IMG/VR virus record: IMGVR_UViG_3300042549_000661
Coordinates: 1-35,892 of that record
Direction: 5' to 3' (one strand)
Length of the DNA stretch: 35,892 nucleotides
Source: a virus
This document shows, one piece after another, positions 8,397 through 16,189 of this stretch. The position numbers and the translations under genes were made by a program. The notes under the pieces are model-generated. The model was given only the letters and a program-made list of their open reading frames with translations, was not told where the DNA came from and ran no database searches. Numbering within the stretch: position 1 is the first letter of the stretch; every line of letters starts with the position of its first letter.

Positions 8397-8407
8397 ATAC
8401 ATACTTG

Positions 8408-9121
8408 TTAAAAATTTCCAGCGTAGATGTTGAAACGCTGACGCGAGGCCACAATGGCGTACGGCAGGCTCATGATGTCATCAGGGTTGTTGATGCGCTT
8501 GAGGTCACGCTTGCTGGTCATAGCGATACGCATGACCTGTGGGCTTGGCTCGACGCCAAACTCAGGGGCGATCTCCATCGCCAAGTTGTAGGCAAACGCA
8601 CGCAGGTAACCTGGCGGGAAGAACAAATCTGTCGCCAAGGTGGCGGGGTTGTCCAGCTCTTGCACCGACACAAAGTGCCACTCCAAGTCTTGAGTGGGCC
8701 GGGGGTAAATAAACATCTCCGCATTGGGATACGTCATGTTGACGAAGATCACCTGCGGGTATGTAGACGTTACCGTCTTGACCGCAATGCCGTTGTACTG
8801 CTGCTGGTTAATGAACTTGACGCCATACGACACGCCGTTGGGCGCTTTGAAATATGTAGAGTCATCGAACAAAACTGGGCGAAGGCCCACAAAGTCACCA
8901 GACGGGCCAAGGGTGCGGCTCAGAAGACCAGACGGCCATGTGAAAACTTGATCCTGGGTGCAAAAGACCGACAGACGTTCGGTGTTCCACGACTCAATCA
9001 TTTGCTGCATGGCCATCAAGGCGTCTTGCGACATGGAGGCAGATGGCGTTTCACCTTCGGCAAGAATGCCAAGCAAGCGGAATGCTCGATTGATTTGGTC
9101 GCCAGCGGTGTAGATTGCCAT
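8408..9121 (-). CDS. Tail accessory factor, P22 gp4-like
   Basis: This 237-residue protein starts MAIYTAGDQINRAFRLLG. The helical opening, the MIESWNTERLSVF segment (about 42-54) and the FPPGYLRAFAYNLAMEIAPEFG segment in the C-terminal third are characteristic of the P22 gp4 head-to-tail accessory family. Twelve copies would assemble under the portal ring and connect it to the gp10-like hub. It is longer than P22 gp4, as is usual for relatives outside the enterobacterial group. In order it follows the coat and decoration genes and precedes gp10, as in P22, but the endonuclease gene now separates it from gp10. The ATG lies 2 nt downstream of the previous gene's stop, which suggests coupling. 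Confidence 0.85.
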   Translation of the reverse strand: MAIYTAGDQINRAFRLLGILAEGETPSASMSQDALMAMQQMIESWNTERLSVFCTQDQVFTWPSGLLSRTLGPSGDFVGLRPVLFDDSTYFKAPNGVSYGVKFINQQQYNGIAVKTVTSTYPQVIFVNMTYPNAEMFIYPRPTQDLEWHFVSVQELDNPATLATDLFFPPGYLRAFAYNLAMEIAPEFGVEPSPQVMRIAMTSKRDLKRINNPDDIMSLPYAIVASRQRFNIYAGNF

Positions 9122-9123
9122 GT

Positions 9124-9315
9124 TCAGACTCCTTCGGTTTCAGCTTTGCGCGTGTATTTGCGCTTCACAACGAGTGTGTTGGCCGCTTCTTCGGGAGCCG
9201 AAGGCGTGTCTGGATTGTATCGCACCCAGCCATTTTTTTCATCTGCTTCGGCTTCAGCTTCCATGTTGGCAACTTTTGCCCCATGAATTTCATGCGTCAT
9301 GTAAATTACAGGCAT
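9124..9315 (-). CDS. Conserved small phage protein preceding gp4-like gene
   Basis: This 63-residue protein begins MPVIYMTHEIHGAKVANMEA, continues with an acidic run and NGWVRYNP, and ends with a basic tail (VVKRKYTRK). The opening HGAKVA...E...GWVRY pattern recurs in short proteins encoded ahead of the tail accessory gene in many podophages, but no biochemical role is known to me. A good AAGGA site lies 5 nt before the ATG, just downstream of a hairpin. The two-part charge layout (acidic middle, basic end) suggests protein or nucleic acid contacts, which is speculation. Confidence 0.7.
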   Translation of the reverse strand: MPVIYMTHEIHGAKVANMEAEAEADEKNGWVRYNPDTPSAPEEAANTLVVKRKYTRKAETEGV

Positions 9316-9328
9316 TTCTATCCTTCAA

Positions 9329-9353
9329 AAATGGGGGTGATTAGCCCCCATTT
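9329..9353 (-). terminator. Hairpin with T-run between structural genes
   Basis: A 9-bp perfect inverted repeat (AAATGGGGG / CCCCCATTT, loop 7) is followed on the minus strand by a run of about five T. It would act as a leaky terminator or attenuator between the beta-rich protein gene and the downstream tail genes. Confidence 0.7.
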
Positions 9354-9357
9354 GACT

Positions 9358-9771
9358 TTACAGAACGTGGAGCACAGCAAAGTTGATTACAAAAGCCTCA
9401 GACAGCGAACCGCCCGAAAGGTTGCGAATTGTGATTACGCAACTTCCAGTGGTTTTGCTAGAAATCCAGCAGTTGTATGCACCAGCAGTAGCACCAGACG
9501 AAACGCTCAAAATAATAACGTCTTTTACGCTGATTGTGCTGTTGGTCAAAGTGAACGACACGTTTGTGATGTTAGCCAACGCCGCATTGTTCAAAGTGAT
9601 CTGACCGGCAGATTTGTTCAGAGTTACCCCTGTAGACTTGTCTGTCAATTGAGTCACTGTGCCGCTTGCTTCTGCGGTGTAGCCCAACTCGCCACCAGCC
9701 AGTACAAAGTTAGACCCAATGATGTCTTGGTCTTCAAAAGCAACGCCAATTGATTTGGTGTTAGAGGTCAT
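9358..9771 (-). CDS. Beta-rich probable capsid decoration protein
   Basis: This 137-residue protein has a beta-sandwich pattern: GTVTQLTDKSTGVTLNKSAG, then QITLNNAALANITNVSFTL, and an end SLSEAFVINFAVLHVL. This signature is frequent in small proteins encoded near phage coat genes and in particle-decorating proteins; the exact role here is inferred. No signal peptide or membrane segment is seen. It is flanked on both sides by strong hairpins, a layout that would give it its own transcript level in the coat gene region. An AAGGAAAC ribosome site precedes the ATG. Confidence 0.65.
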   Translation of the reverse strand: MTSNTKSIGVAFEDQDIIGSNFVLAGGELGYTAEASGTVTQLTDKSTGVTLNKSAGQITLNNAALANITNVSFTLTNSTISVKDVIILSVSSGATAGAYNCWISSKTTGSCVITIRNLSGGSLSEAFVINFAVLHVL

Positions 9772-9785
9772 GATGTTTCCTTGTA

Positions 9786-9809
9786 AAACGGGGACCGAAG
9801 CCCCCGTTT
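9786..9809 (-). terminator. Hairpin after decoration-type gene
   Basis: AAACGGGG / CCCCGTTT form an 8-bp stem with an 8-nt loop, and T residues follow on the minus strand (CCCCGTTTTAC). The core GGGGACCGAAG-CCCCGTTT is nearly the same as in the hairpin at 10257-10272, so the two are related elements. Probably a weak terminator or mRNA-processing/stability structure. Confidence 0.65.
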
Positions 9810-9813
9810 AGGT

Positions 9814-10221
9814 TTAGCCAAGACGATACACAACGTAAGTGCCGTCACCGGTCTTACGGAAGCGGAACAACTGGCTGGTTGTCACAGCAATGGCAACCAA
9901 AGCGTTGCCGCCATCGGTCACACCAGTGTTGACAGCCAAAGTCACTGCACCGGACGAAGTGCCGATGTTGACAATTGCCAAGTCAAATGTGCTACCAACA
10001 GCGGCGTTGGGAACAGCAGCGTCAATTGCAGTGCCCAAAGGCAGCGTGTATGTTGCAGCAGAGGTGGAGGGGTTAGCCACCAACATCTGATTGCAAATTT
10101 GTGCTGCTGTCAGGGTTGCAGTAGCCGTAGCTGTCTGAGGGGCAGCCATTGCGCCCATGATAGTTTCTTGGCGGTTGCCTGCACCAACTTGATAACCGCC
10201 TGCGCCGTTAGGGAGAGCCAT
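9814..10221 (-). CDS. Small Ala/Thr-rich virion protein, probable decoration
   Basis: This 135-residue protein begins MALPNGAGGYQVGAGNRQE. A long Thr/Ala/Val-rich beta region follows (TATATATLTAAQICNQ, ATYTLPLGTAID, TFDLAIVNIGTSSGAVTLAV). It ends with LFRFRKTGDGTYVVYRLG, the pattern of a beta-sandwich closing strand found in phage surface proteins. The gene comes directly after the coat gene and a UUCG-type hairpin, the usual slot for a head decoration or cementing protein. I infer that role; no catalytic residues are seen. The stop is followed by a second related hairpin. Confidence 0.65.
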   Translation of the reverse strand: MALPNGAGGYQVGAGNRQETIMGAMAAPQTATATATLTAAQICNQMLVANPSTSAATYTLPLGTAIDAAVPNAAVGSTFDLAIVNIGTSSGAVTLAVNTGVTDGGNALVAIAVTTSQLFRFRKTGDGTYVVYRLG

Positions 10222-10256
10222 GATAATTTCCTTTAAAAAGATAAAAACGAGTGAAA

Positions 10257-10272
10257 GGGGACCGAAGTCCCC
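10257..10272 (-). terminator. UUCG-capped hairpin after coat gene
   Basis: On the minus strand GGGGAC-TTCG-GTCCCC forms a 6-bp stem capped by a stable UUCG tetraloop, extended by GAAA/TTTC flanks with a bulge. It starts 8 nt after the coat protein stop codon. T-rich sequence follows at some distance. It probably limits read-through or protects the 3' end of the coat mRNA. Confidence 0.65.
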
Positions 10273-10280
10273 GTTTCAAT

Positions 10281-11489
10281 TTAGCCCCACATGCGGACGG
10301 CCATTTGTGGGCGAATCACGCTGTAGCCGTACAAAACGTCAATACGGCAAGGCAGGCGGTCGTTGTTGATGTCGTACTGGCGCACGATACGCAGGCTGAT
10401 ACCGTTGTGCACAGCGCGAGCAGCCATGTCAACACCTTGTGGCAACAGCAAGTCGGCTGTAGCGAAGGTAATGGCATCCTTGTGGTACACCAAGTTCTGA
10501 GCGTACTGGCTAGAAGCAGCACCCACGAACACGACAGCTTTACCGCTTTGTGGCAGAACGTCCACGGTAGCAAGTGCGTTGCTGGCCGAGTACATAGGAG
10601 CCACAGTGATGGTGCCAGCGCCGGAGCCGTTCAGGGTCACATCAGCAACAGCGACGAACTGGAACAACGAACCAGTGGACTCACGGGTCTGTGGGTTCAC
10701 AGCGAAGCAGTCAGCCACGGTGAACACATCGCCCAGCTTCACGGTGTCGTTTGCACCAGCGCCGGTCACAACAATAGATGTTGCGCCTTCAGCGGTCACA
10801 GCAGCGGACAAAGTGCCGCCAGTAGCGTCACGCGAGCCGGTAGTGAACTGCTTGATCGACTGAGACATGTTGATCTCGTTCAGACCCAACACGCCAGTGC
10901 CCATCATGCCGTTCTTGAATTGCTTGCTGATAGTGTCTGTTGGGTTGAACAGACCTTTCAAGCCTTCAACCAAGCCAGCGTTAGCAGCAGGGTTCACGGT
11001 TGCGTAACGTGGGTCCATCACAGCAGCGTTCTCGTTCAGCTTCTGCTGGGCTTGCAACAGCACCAAAGAAGTCGAAGGAGTGGTGCCAGGTGTACCAACG
11101 GTGTTGCCGATGTACTTGTAGCTGTTGGCCACATCGGCGTCGATAGACGATGCCAACTGGCTGATACGAGGCTTCAAGACACGCTCTGCGAAGTCGTCCA
11201 ACTGCATGGTCAATTCAGCGGATGTGAAGTTGACGCCGATGTGCTTTTGGCTGGAGACAGTCAAAGTGGTGAACTGTTCGTTGTCGTCCTGAACTTGCAG
11301 GGCGGCACCGTCAGTCACCAGAGCGCGGTCGGGCAGGCGAATACGCAGGGTAGAACCGATCTTCGCACCTTCAACAGCGAAGCTGTCGTCGTACTGGCGG
11401 TTCACGTTGCGGGTGATCACGAGGTTGTTTTCAAGTATTTCCAAACTTTTTCTTGTGATCATGTCGATCGTCAGGATAGAGTTACTCAT
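10281..11489 (-). CDS. Major capsid (coat) protein, P22 gp5-like
   Basis: I place the start at the ATG at 11489-11487 (MSNSILTIDMITRKSLEILE), because an AAGGAA site lies 8 nt upstream and this is where the family begins; an earlier in-frame codon at 11531 adds 14 unlikely residues. The 402-residue product has the P22 coat features: a helical N-arm, the QYDDSFAVEGAKIGSTLRIR segment, a HIGVNFTSAELTMQLDDFAERVL helix pair, and a beta-rich insertion region (SGAGTITVAPMY). It ends with RIDVLYGYSVIRPQMAVRMWG. About 415 copies would form a T=7 shell in a P22-like particle. The gene follows the scaffold gene and is flanked downstream by a stable hairpin. Confidence 0.92.
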   Translation of the reverse strand: MSNSILTIDMITRKSLEILENNLVITRNVNRQYDDSFAVEGAKIGSTLRIRLPDRALVTDGAALQVQDDNEQFTTLTVSSQKHIGVNFTSAELTMQLDDFAERVLKPRISQLASSIDADVANSYKYIGNTVGTPGTTPSTSLVLLQAQQKLNENAAVMDPRYATVNPAANAGLVEGLKGLFNPTDTISKQFKNGMMGTGVLGLNEINMSQSIKQFTTGSRDATGGTLSAAVTAEGATSIVVTGAGANDTVKLGDVFTVADCFAVNPQTRESTGSLFQFVAVADVTLNGSGAGTITVAPMYSASNALATVDVLPQSGKAVVFVGAASSQYAQNLVYHKDAITFATADLLLPQGVDMAARAVHNGISLRIVRQYDINNDRLPCRIDVLYGYSVIRPQMAVRMWG

Positions 11490-11552
11490 TTTGACATTCC
11501 TTATTTCAATGGTAAGATGAAGTCTTTGCAATCATCCAGATTACAAATTGAC

Positions 11553-12338
11553 CTAGCGGTACTGCGCTTGCTGCTTCTTTATCTGCCTTGCACGTTCCGC
11601 TTCAATCCACTGCGAGGTCGTCATGCTCTTGATAGAGCGTGGGTCCGTAGTGTCATGTGACGGCGCTCCAGAGGAGCGTGCAGTAACAGGTGAAATCGGC
11701 GCTGGCGCAGATGTGGTTCTTTTCACCGGGGGATCGTTAGACAACTTGGCCTCAATCTTCCCGATTTCTTTCGCCTGTGCGAGTGGCGACAAGCGAGATA
11801 TGCGATCAGCTTCCTTGGGGTTACTACCTAGCCAATAGGCCAGATCAGGTCCAAGGTCAGACGCTTTGATGGTTTCAGCCATCGCATCGGTGACTCGAAG
11901 ATTCGGGTTATACGCAACTTGGTCAAAGTCATCGTATTTAGACCGGGCTTCTTCCTCACGCTCTGCAAAGGTTTCTTCAATCTCAGCGCGTTGATTCTGG
12001 ATTTCCCGATGTTGGACCAGCTTTTCAGCTTCGGCACGGATGAAATCACCGTATGCCTGTGGGCTGTCAAATTGATCTGCTGTCGGAATATCCGTTGGCA
12101 TTGCTGGCACGGGTGCCTGCTTTGCCTGCTGCTCACGTTCCCATTTGCGCTGTTCTCTTGCGAGGCGCTTGCCAATCATCGCGTCGATTTCAGCCTGCGA
12201 GTACTTCTTTTCCTCTTGGGTGCTACCGTCTTGATTCTCAGCTACTACCGGCGCATTTTGTGCATTGTCCGTGGTGGCCGTCACCTCGGGTGCTTGCGCG
12301 GAGTCAACTTCCGCTAAGGCTTGGACTTCATCAGTCAT
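11553..12338 (-). CDS. Capsid scaffolding protein
   Basis: I start this at the ATG 12338 (MTDEVQALAEVDSAQ); an upstream GTG at 12371 would lie inside a hairpin and lacks a ribosome site. The roughly 261-residue protein is charged, low in aromatics, and predicted disordered at its N-terminus (AQAPEVTATTDNAQNAP). A long helical middle follows (SQAEIDAMIGKRLAREQRKWEREQQ, then RAEIEETFAEREEEARSKYDDF). A short basic helix at the end (WIEAERARQIKKQQAQ) resembles the coat-binding helix of P22 scaffold. Location just upstream of the coat gene supports the call. The scaffold would direct procapsid assembly and leave. Its leader holds two hairpins that could control its translation. Confidence 0.85.
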   Translation of the reverse strand: MTDEVQALAEVDSAQAPEVTATTDNAQNAPVVAENQDGSTQEEKKYSQAEIDAMIGKRLAREQRKWEREQQAKQAPVPAMPTDIPTADQFDSPQAYGDFIRAEAEKLVQHREIQNQRAEIEETFAEREEEARSKYDDFDQVAYNPNLRVTDAMAETIKASDLGPDLAYWLGSNPKEADRISRLSPLAQAKEIGKIEAKLSNDPPVKRTTSAPAPISPVTARSSGAPSHDTTDPRSIKSMTTSQWIEAERARQIKKQQAQYR

Positions 12339-12342
12339 TTTT

Positions 12343-12374
12343 AACTCGTGTGAGTTCCCGGTGAACCTCACCGG
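12343..12374 (-). promoter_or_regulatory. Twin hairpins in scaffold-gene leader
   Basis: Two adjacent inverted repeats precede the scaffold ATG: CCGGTGA-acc-TCACCGG (12358-12374) and AACTC-gtgt-GAGTT (12343-12356). The second ends 4 nt before the start codon and includes the only ribosome-site-like GAG, so folding would hide the start. No T-run follows either, so termination is unlikely. Confidence 0.6.
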
Positions 12375-12399
12375 TACGGTTGGGTTATCTTACAGCAGA

Positions 12400-12645
12400 T
12401 TACTCTGGCTGTGCAAGAGCAGCTTTGTATGCGGCCACAACGTCAGCAGTGTGCATGGCAGCGCAGATGGCCTTTACACGGGCATCTTCGGCGCTGTAAT
12501 CATCGCCGGGGGCAATAACGTGGCGGTGAAACTTGCTGCTGATTTCAACGCTATCTTCTTTGATAGCGGTCTTGGTGCGAACTTGAATGCAGTGGTTTTC
12601 TAGCACTTCAATCAGATCGACAGTTACAATTTTTTTGAGAGACAT
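12400..12645 (-). CDS. Conserved small phage protein, unknown
   Basis: This 81-residue protein begins MSLKKIVTVDLIEVLENHCI. It has a beta-rich first half with a charged middle (RTKTAIKEDSVEISSKFHRH) and a helical second half (SAEDARVKAICAAMHTADVVAAYKA). This SFHRHVIAPGDDYSAED-type pattern is found in small proteins next to phage tail fiber genes, but I know of no assigned function. It sits between the tailspike and the scaffold genes. Because fiber-adjacent small proteins often assist fiber folding, chaperone work is possible, but this is a guess. Confidence 0.65.
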   Translation of the reverse strand: MSLKKIVTVDLIEVLENHCIQVRTKTAIKEDSVEISSKFHRHVIAPGDDYSAEDARVKAICAAMHTADVVAAYKAALAQPE

Positions 12646-12663
12646 GATGTTTCCTTGTTTCCA

Positions 12664-12710
12664 GCCTGACTATCCAGTCAGGCATTAAGGTTTCCAGTTG
12701 TCCGAACTGG
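12664..12710 (-). other. Two hairpins downstream of tailspike gene
   Basis: Two perfect inverted repeats follow the tailspike stop codon: CCAGTT-loop-AACTGG (12694-12710) and GCCTGAC-loop-GTCAGGC (12664-12683). Neither has a T-run, so they are more likely stabilizing or processing structures than terminators. Confidence 0.6.
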
Positions 12711-12716
12711 TACGGG

Positions 12717-14234
12717 TTAATTTAATGCAGCCCACTGGTTAATAACTAAACCAAACGATTTGTACCATTTGTTGTTTGTTGTATCTAAACATTCCTCACC
12801 AACGTAATTTGGTGTCAGGTTGTTATTTGGATTTCCAGCAAAATTCAACATTTTTCCCGGCACAAAAGAAACATTAGTTTGTGGGCCGCTAAACAATGTT
12901 GTTGTTGCGGCAGTGAAAAATTGTGGGTGAACAAAAATGTCGGTTAACGGGAAAGTGGAAGAAAACAAAATTGCAGTAGAAGCATCGCCACCGTCAGTTT
13001 TAAAATGATTTGGATAAATTGACACCTGAGCGCAACTTGCAAGCGCAATTCCAGTTGCGCCATTTCGCAAATAGAACAAGTTACCACCAATGGTAAGATC
13101 CTCTAAATAAGTTGCTGCGGTAGCCCCATTAACTAAAACGCCTGTACATGCTGGTGATGTGACAATAATATTGTCTTCAATCAAAACCATTGAAAAGGTT
13201 GTATCAGTTAAGCGTTCAAACGAGATGTTAGCGACTGTACATTGATCAAAACTGTTGTCGCTAATAATTAGCTGACCTGTGCGATCTACAAAACCACTGT
13301 TGTAAATACCCCGGTAGTTGTAATTACCACCTAAAAATTTGTTGTTTGTAATTCTCAATCCACCAGAAGTGTTTTGAAGAATTGCAGTCCCTGTACCATT
13401 GTTGAATGTGCAGTTTGTAATAATGCTGTCACCACCATCAGGCAGCAAAGCGTTGGCAATTACAATTCCTGTATTCGAATATCGATTGAAATAGCAGCTA
13501 TCAAAAATCATGAACGCGCTATCAATGCAAGTTACGGCAGAAAAACAATTGTTAAAAGCTACCCTAACTATTTTGGAGTACTGATTTGAAAAACTAACTG
13601 GGTCAAACAACAAAAAGCTACCGCCTGTCATTGCGCCCAAGCTGTCTCTTACACCAAAAGATAAATCGTAAATTTCTACTGGTTCGACAGCAGTAATTGA
13701 TACAAGATTGGTATTTGTGTTTAGGGTTTTAATCATGGTATTTTTCATACCAGAACCCTTGATGACAATAGGATGCGTGATCGTCAAGTTGTTAGTGTAG
13801 TAAACACCAGCACTGAATTTGACTGGAACTCGCAGCGTTGTGCCCTCGTTTAACGCAGTTGTGGCGTTCAACGTGGTTGTACTATCAATTGCAGCCTGAA
13901 TTGCCGTAGTGCTATCAAAGAAAGCAGCATCTGCTTCTGGTTTAGCGCCAAACCATTCAGGGTAAACTTCAACAACTGATTGAAGTCCAAACTTAATGTT
14001 TGCAGAGCTGTTGAATACTTTATACAGGCCAGCTATAAACGGAACTGTGATTACAACGCTTGATGTTACGTTGTAATAAACCGACGGTTTTGGAAAATAA
14101 ACTGCATTTCCAGTATTTATAGCCGCTTGAATTGCCGCAGTGTCATCCGTTGTACCATCACCAACAGCTCCATAATCCAGCACGTTGGCCGAAGACCCAG
14201 TAATCATTGAATATGAAACTTTAGTTAACGACAT
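12717..14234 (-). CDS. Tailspike with pectate-lyase-type beta-helix
   Basis: This 505-residue protein carries the pectate_lyase_3 opening NVLDYGAVGDGTTDDTAAIQ (residues 17-36), followed by AAINTGNAVYFPK, and then many short Asn- and Val-rich rungs (ITNCTFNNGTGTAIL, ITNNKFLGGNYNYRGIYNSG, LIISDNSFDQCTVANISF). The repeated pattern is a right-handed parallel beta-helix. Such tailspikes trimerize and bind or cut surface polysaccharide. The N-terminus lacks a P22-type head-binding domain; an adjacent gene (14876-15376) carries one, so the adhesin may be assembled from separate chains. The substrate cannot be told from sequence. The C-terminal NNKWYKSFGLVINQWAALN segment looks like a small capping domain. 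Confidence 0.85.
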   Translation of the reverse strand: MSLTKVSYSMITGSSANVLDYGAVGDGTTDDTAAIQAAINTGNAVYFPKPSVYYNVTSSVVITVPFIAGLYKVFNSSANIKFGLQSVVEVYPEWFGAKPEADAAFFDSTTAIQAAIDSTTTLNATTALNEGTTLRVPVKFSAGVYYTNNLTITHPIVIKGSGMKNTMIKTLNTNTNLVSITAVEPVEIYDLSFGVRDSLGAMTGGSFLLFDPVSFSNQYSKIVRVAFNNCFSAVTCIDSAFMIFDSCYFNRYSNTGIVIANALLPDGGDSIITNCTFNNGTGTAILQNTSGGLRITNNKFLGGNYNYRGIYNSGFVDRTGQLIISDNSFDQCTVANISFERLTDTTFSMVLIEDNIIVTSPACTGVLVNGATAATYLEDLTIGGNLFYLRNGATGIALASCAQVSIYPNHFKTDGGDASTAILFSSTFPLTDIFVHPQFFTAATTTLFSGPQTNVSFVPGKMLNFAGNPNNNLTPNYVGEECLDTTNNKWYKSFGLVINQWAALN

Positions 14235-14242
14235 GATTTTCC

Positions 14243-14866
14243 TTAAACTTCATACGCTATTGCGAGCGTTAATGTTGTTCCTGTGGCAAATACTGTGGGT
14301 GAAATACTTGTTATTCCAGCACCTAAAAAATCTGTTGTTACAGCTAACGAAGCTATATTATTTTCCAAAAATGACAGAATGTTAAACCAACCCACGTTTG
14401 GCTTAAAAACTGAACCCATTGCCATCTGGAATGTGTTTGCGGCAGTATTTGCGGCAGCAAATGGAAGTGATATTGCACCAATACTTCCCGTAATCGCCGA
14501 GGTTGATCCATAAACAAACCCGCATTGGATATGTACGATTCTTCCAATCTTGGTATATCTACCAAATACAGAACCGTCACCAAGTGTAAAGTTTGCAAAA
14601 GAAGGGCTAAAAGTTCCTTCCTCATAATCGTTCAGCAACTCGCTTGTGCCTGTGCCCGATGTGGCAGAAAAGTCGATGCCTTGACCGCTGGCAACAATCA
14701 AATTACCTGTGGTCAGTGTCAATTGGGCTGCACTGATTGCACGGCCAGCAGTCAAGTTGGCAACGCTGACTTGTCTGGTTGTGCTGGACTGAACAATTGG
14801 CAGCACCTCGGTGCCAGCAAGCGGTGTTGTTGACGCGGGGAGTGCTGAGATTTTGGTGTCTGCCAT
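14243..14866 (-). CDS. Tail fiber-type protein
   Basis: This 207-residue protein begins MADTKISALPASTTPLAGTE, and its VLPIVQSSTTRQVSVANLTAGRAIS opening is typical of phage fiber proteins. The middle contains LLNDYEEGTFSPSFANFTLG, a widespread motif in phage fiber C-terminal domains, with beta strands to the end (LGAGITSISPTVFATGTTLTLAIAYEV). It has no catalytic motif. Position between the head-binding-like protein and the tailspike suggests it is one part of a multi-gene fiber/spike. The ATG is 9 nt after the previous stop and has an AAGGAAC ribosome site. Confidence 0.8.
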   Translation of the reverse strand: MADTKISALPASTTPLAGTEVLPIVQSSTTRQVSVANLTAGRAISAAQLTLTTGNLIVASGQGIDFSATSGTGTSELLNDYEEGTFSPSFANFTLGDGSVFGRYTKIGRIVHIQCGFVYGSTSAITGSIGAISLPFAAANTAANTFQMAMGSVFKPNVGWFNILSFLENNIASLAVTTDFLGAGITSISPTVFATGTTLTLAIAYEV

Positions 14867-14875
14867 GATTGTTCC

Positions 14876-15376
14876 TTAAACGTAGTTGACTTCAATTGAA
14901 GAATTAAGTGGGGGTGCTTCTGAGAATGTAAGAACAGCGCCAGCAATACTGTACGTGTTTTTCTGCTGGTACACCCCGTTGATGTACACGTTGGTTGAGT
15001 TTTCACCTGCGGGTGCGCTTGCCAACGTAAACGCAACAGTGGAACCATTGCCTGTAAAGTTTGCAATGATCGCCGTAGCGTTGAAGCTGCTGCCCACGTT
15101 GTCATACGTAGCAATGGTGACTTCTGCACTGGTCTTCAAGACAAACTTGTACAGTTGCAATGCGTTCCAAATTTCACCACCGGGCACTCGACCAGCGGCA
15201 TCCAGCACTATTGGGTTTGTGTGGGCTGTGTTGCCGGTGCTGGATGTGTACGTAGCCAGCGGCGTGGTTGTCCCCGCTTCGTAGGTGTAAATCTTGCCAC
15301 CGGACAGCGGGTTGCCGTTGTTGTCAAAAAATTGAGCACCAACGCCACCAAAAATTGAAAGAGACACAGCAGGCAT
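14876..15376 (-). CDS. Tailspike head-binding-like protein
   Basis: This 166-residue protein starts MPAVSLSIFGGVGAQFFDNN and continues GNPLSGGKIYTYEAGTTTP, LATYTSSTGNTAHTNPIVLD and AAGRVPGGEIW. This pattern resembles the beta-rich head-binding domain at the start of P22-type tailspikes and of many podophage fibers. The second half has a fiber motif (NGSTVAFTLASAPAGENSTNVYINGVYQQ). Encoded separately from the beta-helix protein, it could attach the spike to the tail hub. I cannot tell whether the two proteins bind directly. The genes are closely spaced and likely co-transcribed. Confidence 0.82.
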   Translation of the reverse strand: MPAVSLSIFGGVGAQFFDNNGNPLSGGKIYTYEAGTTTPLATYTSSTGNTAHTNPIVLDAAGRVPGGEIWNALQLYKFVLKTSAEVTIATYDNVGSSFNATAIIANFTGNGSTVAFTLASAPAGENSTNVYINGVYQQKNTYSIAGAVLTFSEAPPLNSSIEVNYV

Positions 15377-15385
15377 GTTAAACCC

Positions 15386-15874
15386 TTAGATGCTGATTGC
15401 AGCTACTTTGTCTTGGAACGCTTTGATACGGGCTTGCAGTGCAGCTTCTTGCTCGGCCAACACAACAGCACGGGCATCAAGTTCAGCTTGCTGGCGGGCC
15501 ACCAAAACAGCTTTTGCGTCAGCAGCTTTTTCGCTTTTTGCCACATCAGACTCACGTGTAGCCAAAGCAGCATTGACAGCCTTTTCTTGGGCTGCAACTT
15601 CTTTTTCTTTAACCACTGCACCATTCAAAGTAGCGTTGGCTTCAGTAAGCGTTTTAGCAGCTTCGGATTGAATTGCCGCAGCGTCTTCTTTGGCTTTCGC
15701 CAACTCTTGCTTGGCAACTTCACGGTCAGCTACAGCGTCTTTGGCGGCAGACAAAGCGCCTTGACGAATAGCCAGCTCGTCGCGCAGCATGGCCATGTTA
15801 GCCAAGTCAACGGGCAATTGCTTGGTGAAATACTCAACGTAATTCAGCGCAGGGGTGTCATTTGAAACTTGCAT
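15386..15874 (-). CDS. Long coiled-coil structural protein, unknown
   Basis: This 162-residue protein is almost entirely Ala/Glu/Lys-rich helix after residue 30 (VAKQELAKAKEDAAAIQSEAAKTL, ADAKAVLVARQQAELDARAVVL). It has regular heptads and few aromatic residues, predicting one long coiled coil. The opening is SNDTPALNYVEYFTKQLPVD. It lies between fiber genes and has no known family that I recognise. A stalk, a trimerization aid or a fiber assembly factor are all possible, none supported by a motif. Confidence 0.65.
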   Translation of the reverse strand: MQVSNDTPALNYVEYFTKQLPVDLANMAMLRDELAIRQGALSAAKDAVADREVAKQELAKAKEDAAAIQSEAAKTLTEANATLNGAVVKEKEVAAQEKAVNAALATRESDVAKSEKAADAKAVLVARQQAELDARAVVLAEQEAALQARIKAFQDKVAAISI

Positions 15875-15883
15875 TTTGGCCTC

Positions 15884-16189
15884 TTAAGAGTAGTAGGTGA
15901 TGTTCAATTTGGCACCGGCAACTTGCTCAATGAATTGAATTTGCGACAGATCGCCATCGTACTGCAATGTAACGCCAGCAGCCAAAGGCATACCGACAGA
16001 TGCTGTTGGGGCCACGTTGTCATCGCGCCAACGAACAGCCTGGCCTTCGGGGGTAATGATGGCGATGCGCGGTGTGCCTACCAAACCGTTTAGATCGCGT
16101 TGGGGCACGGTTAGTCGAGTGGCTGAACTCAGACTTGTGATCTGTTGATACCCCATTACGGAGGTAATTGCCTTGAGGTTGATCGCCAT
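15884..16189 (-). CDS. Conserved small structural protein, unknown
   Basis: This 101-residue protein begins MAINLKAITSVMGYQQITSL and contains RIAIITPEGQAVRWRDDNVAPTASVG and DLSQIQFIEQVAGAKLNITYYS, with a mixed beta pattern. It recurs near phage fiber genes in my general recollection, but I know of no assigned function. Its ATG is joined to the stop of the 38-residue gene upstream as TAATG, and its ribosome site AGGAG lies inside that gene, so expression is coupled to it. Confidence 0.65.
   Translation of the reverse strand: MAINLKAITSVMGYQQITSLSSATRLTVPQRDLNGLVGTPRIAIITPEGQAVRWRDDNVAPTASVGMPLAAGVTLQYDGDLSQIQFIEQVAGAKLNITYYS

Noticed and set aside
8393-9286. Plus-strand frame of 297 codons opposite the gp4-like gene
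   Set aside because: It overlaps two well supported minus-strand genes completely and has no recognisable motif or ribosome site.
10251-11660. Long plus-strand frame (469 codons) opposite the coat gene
   Set aside because: It mirrors the coat gene, has His/Val/Gln-rich low-complexity translation and no family signal; it is a shadow of codon use in the real gene.
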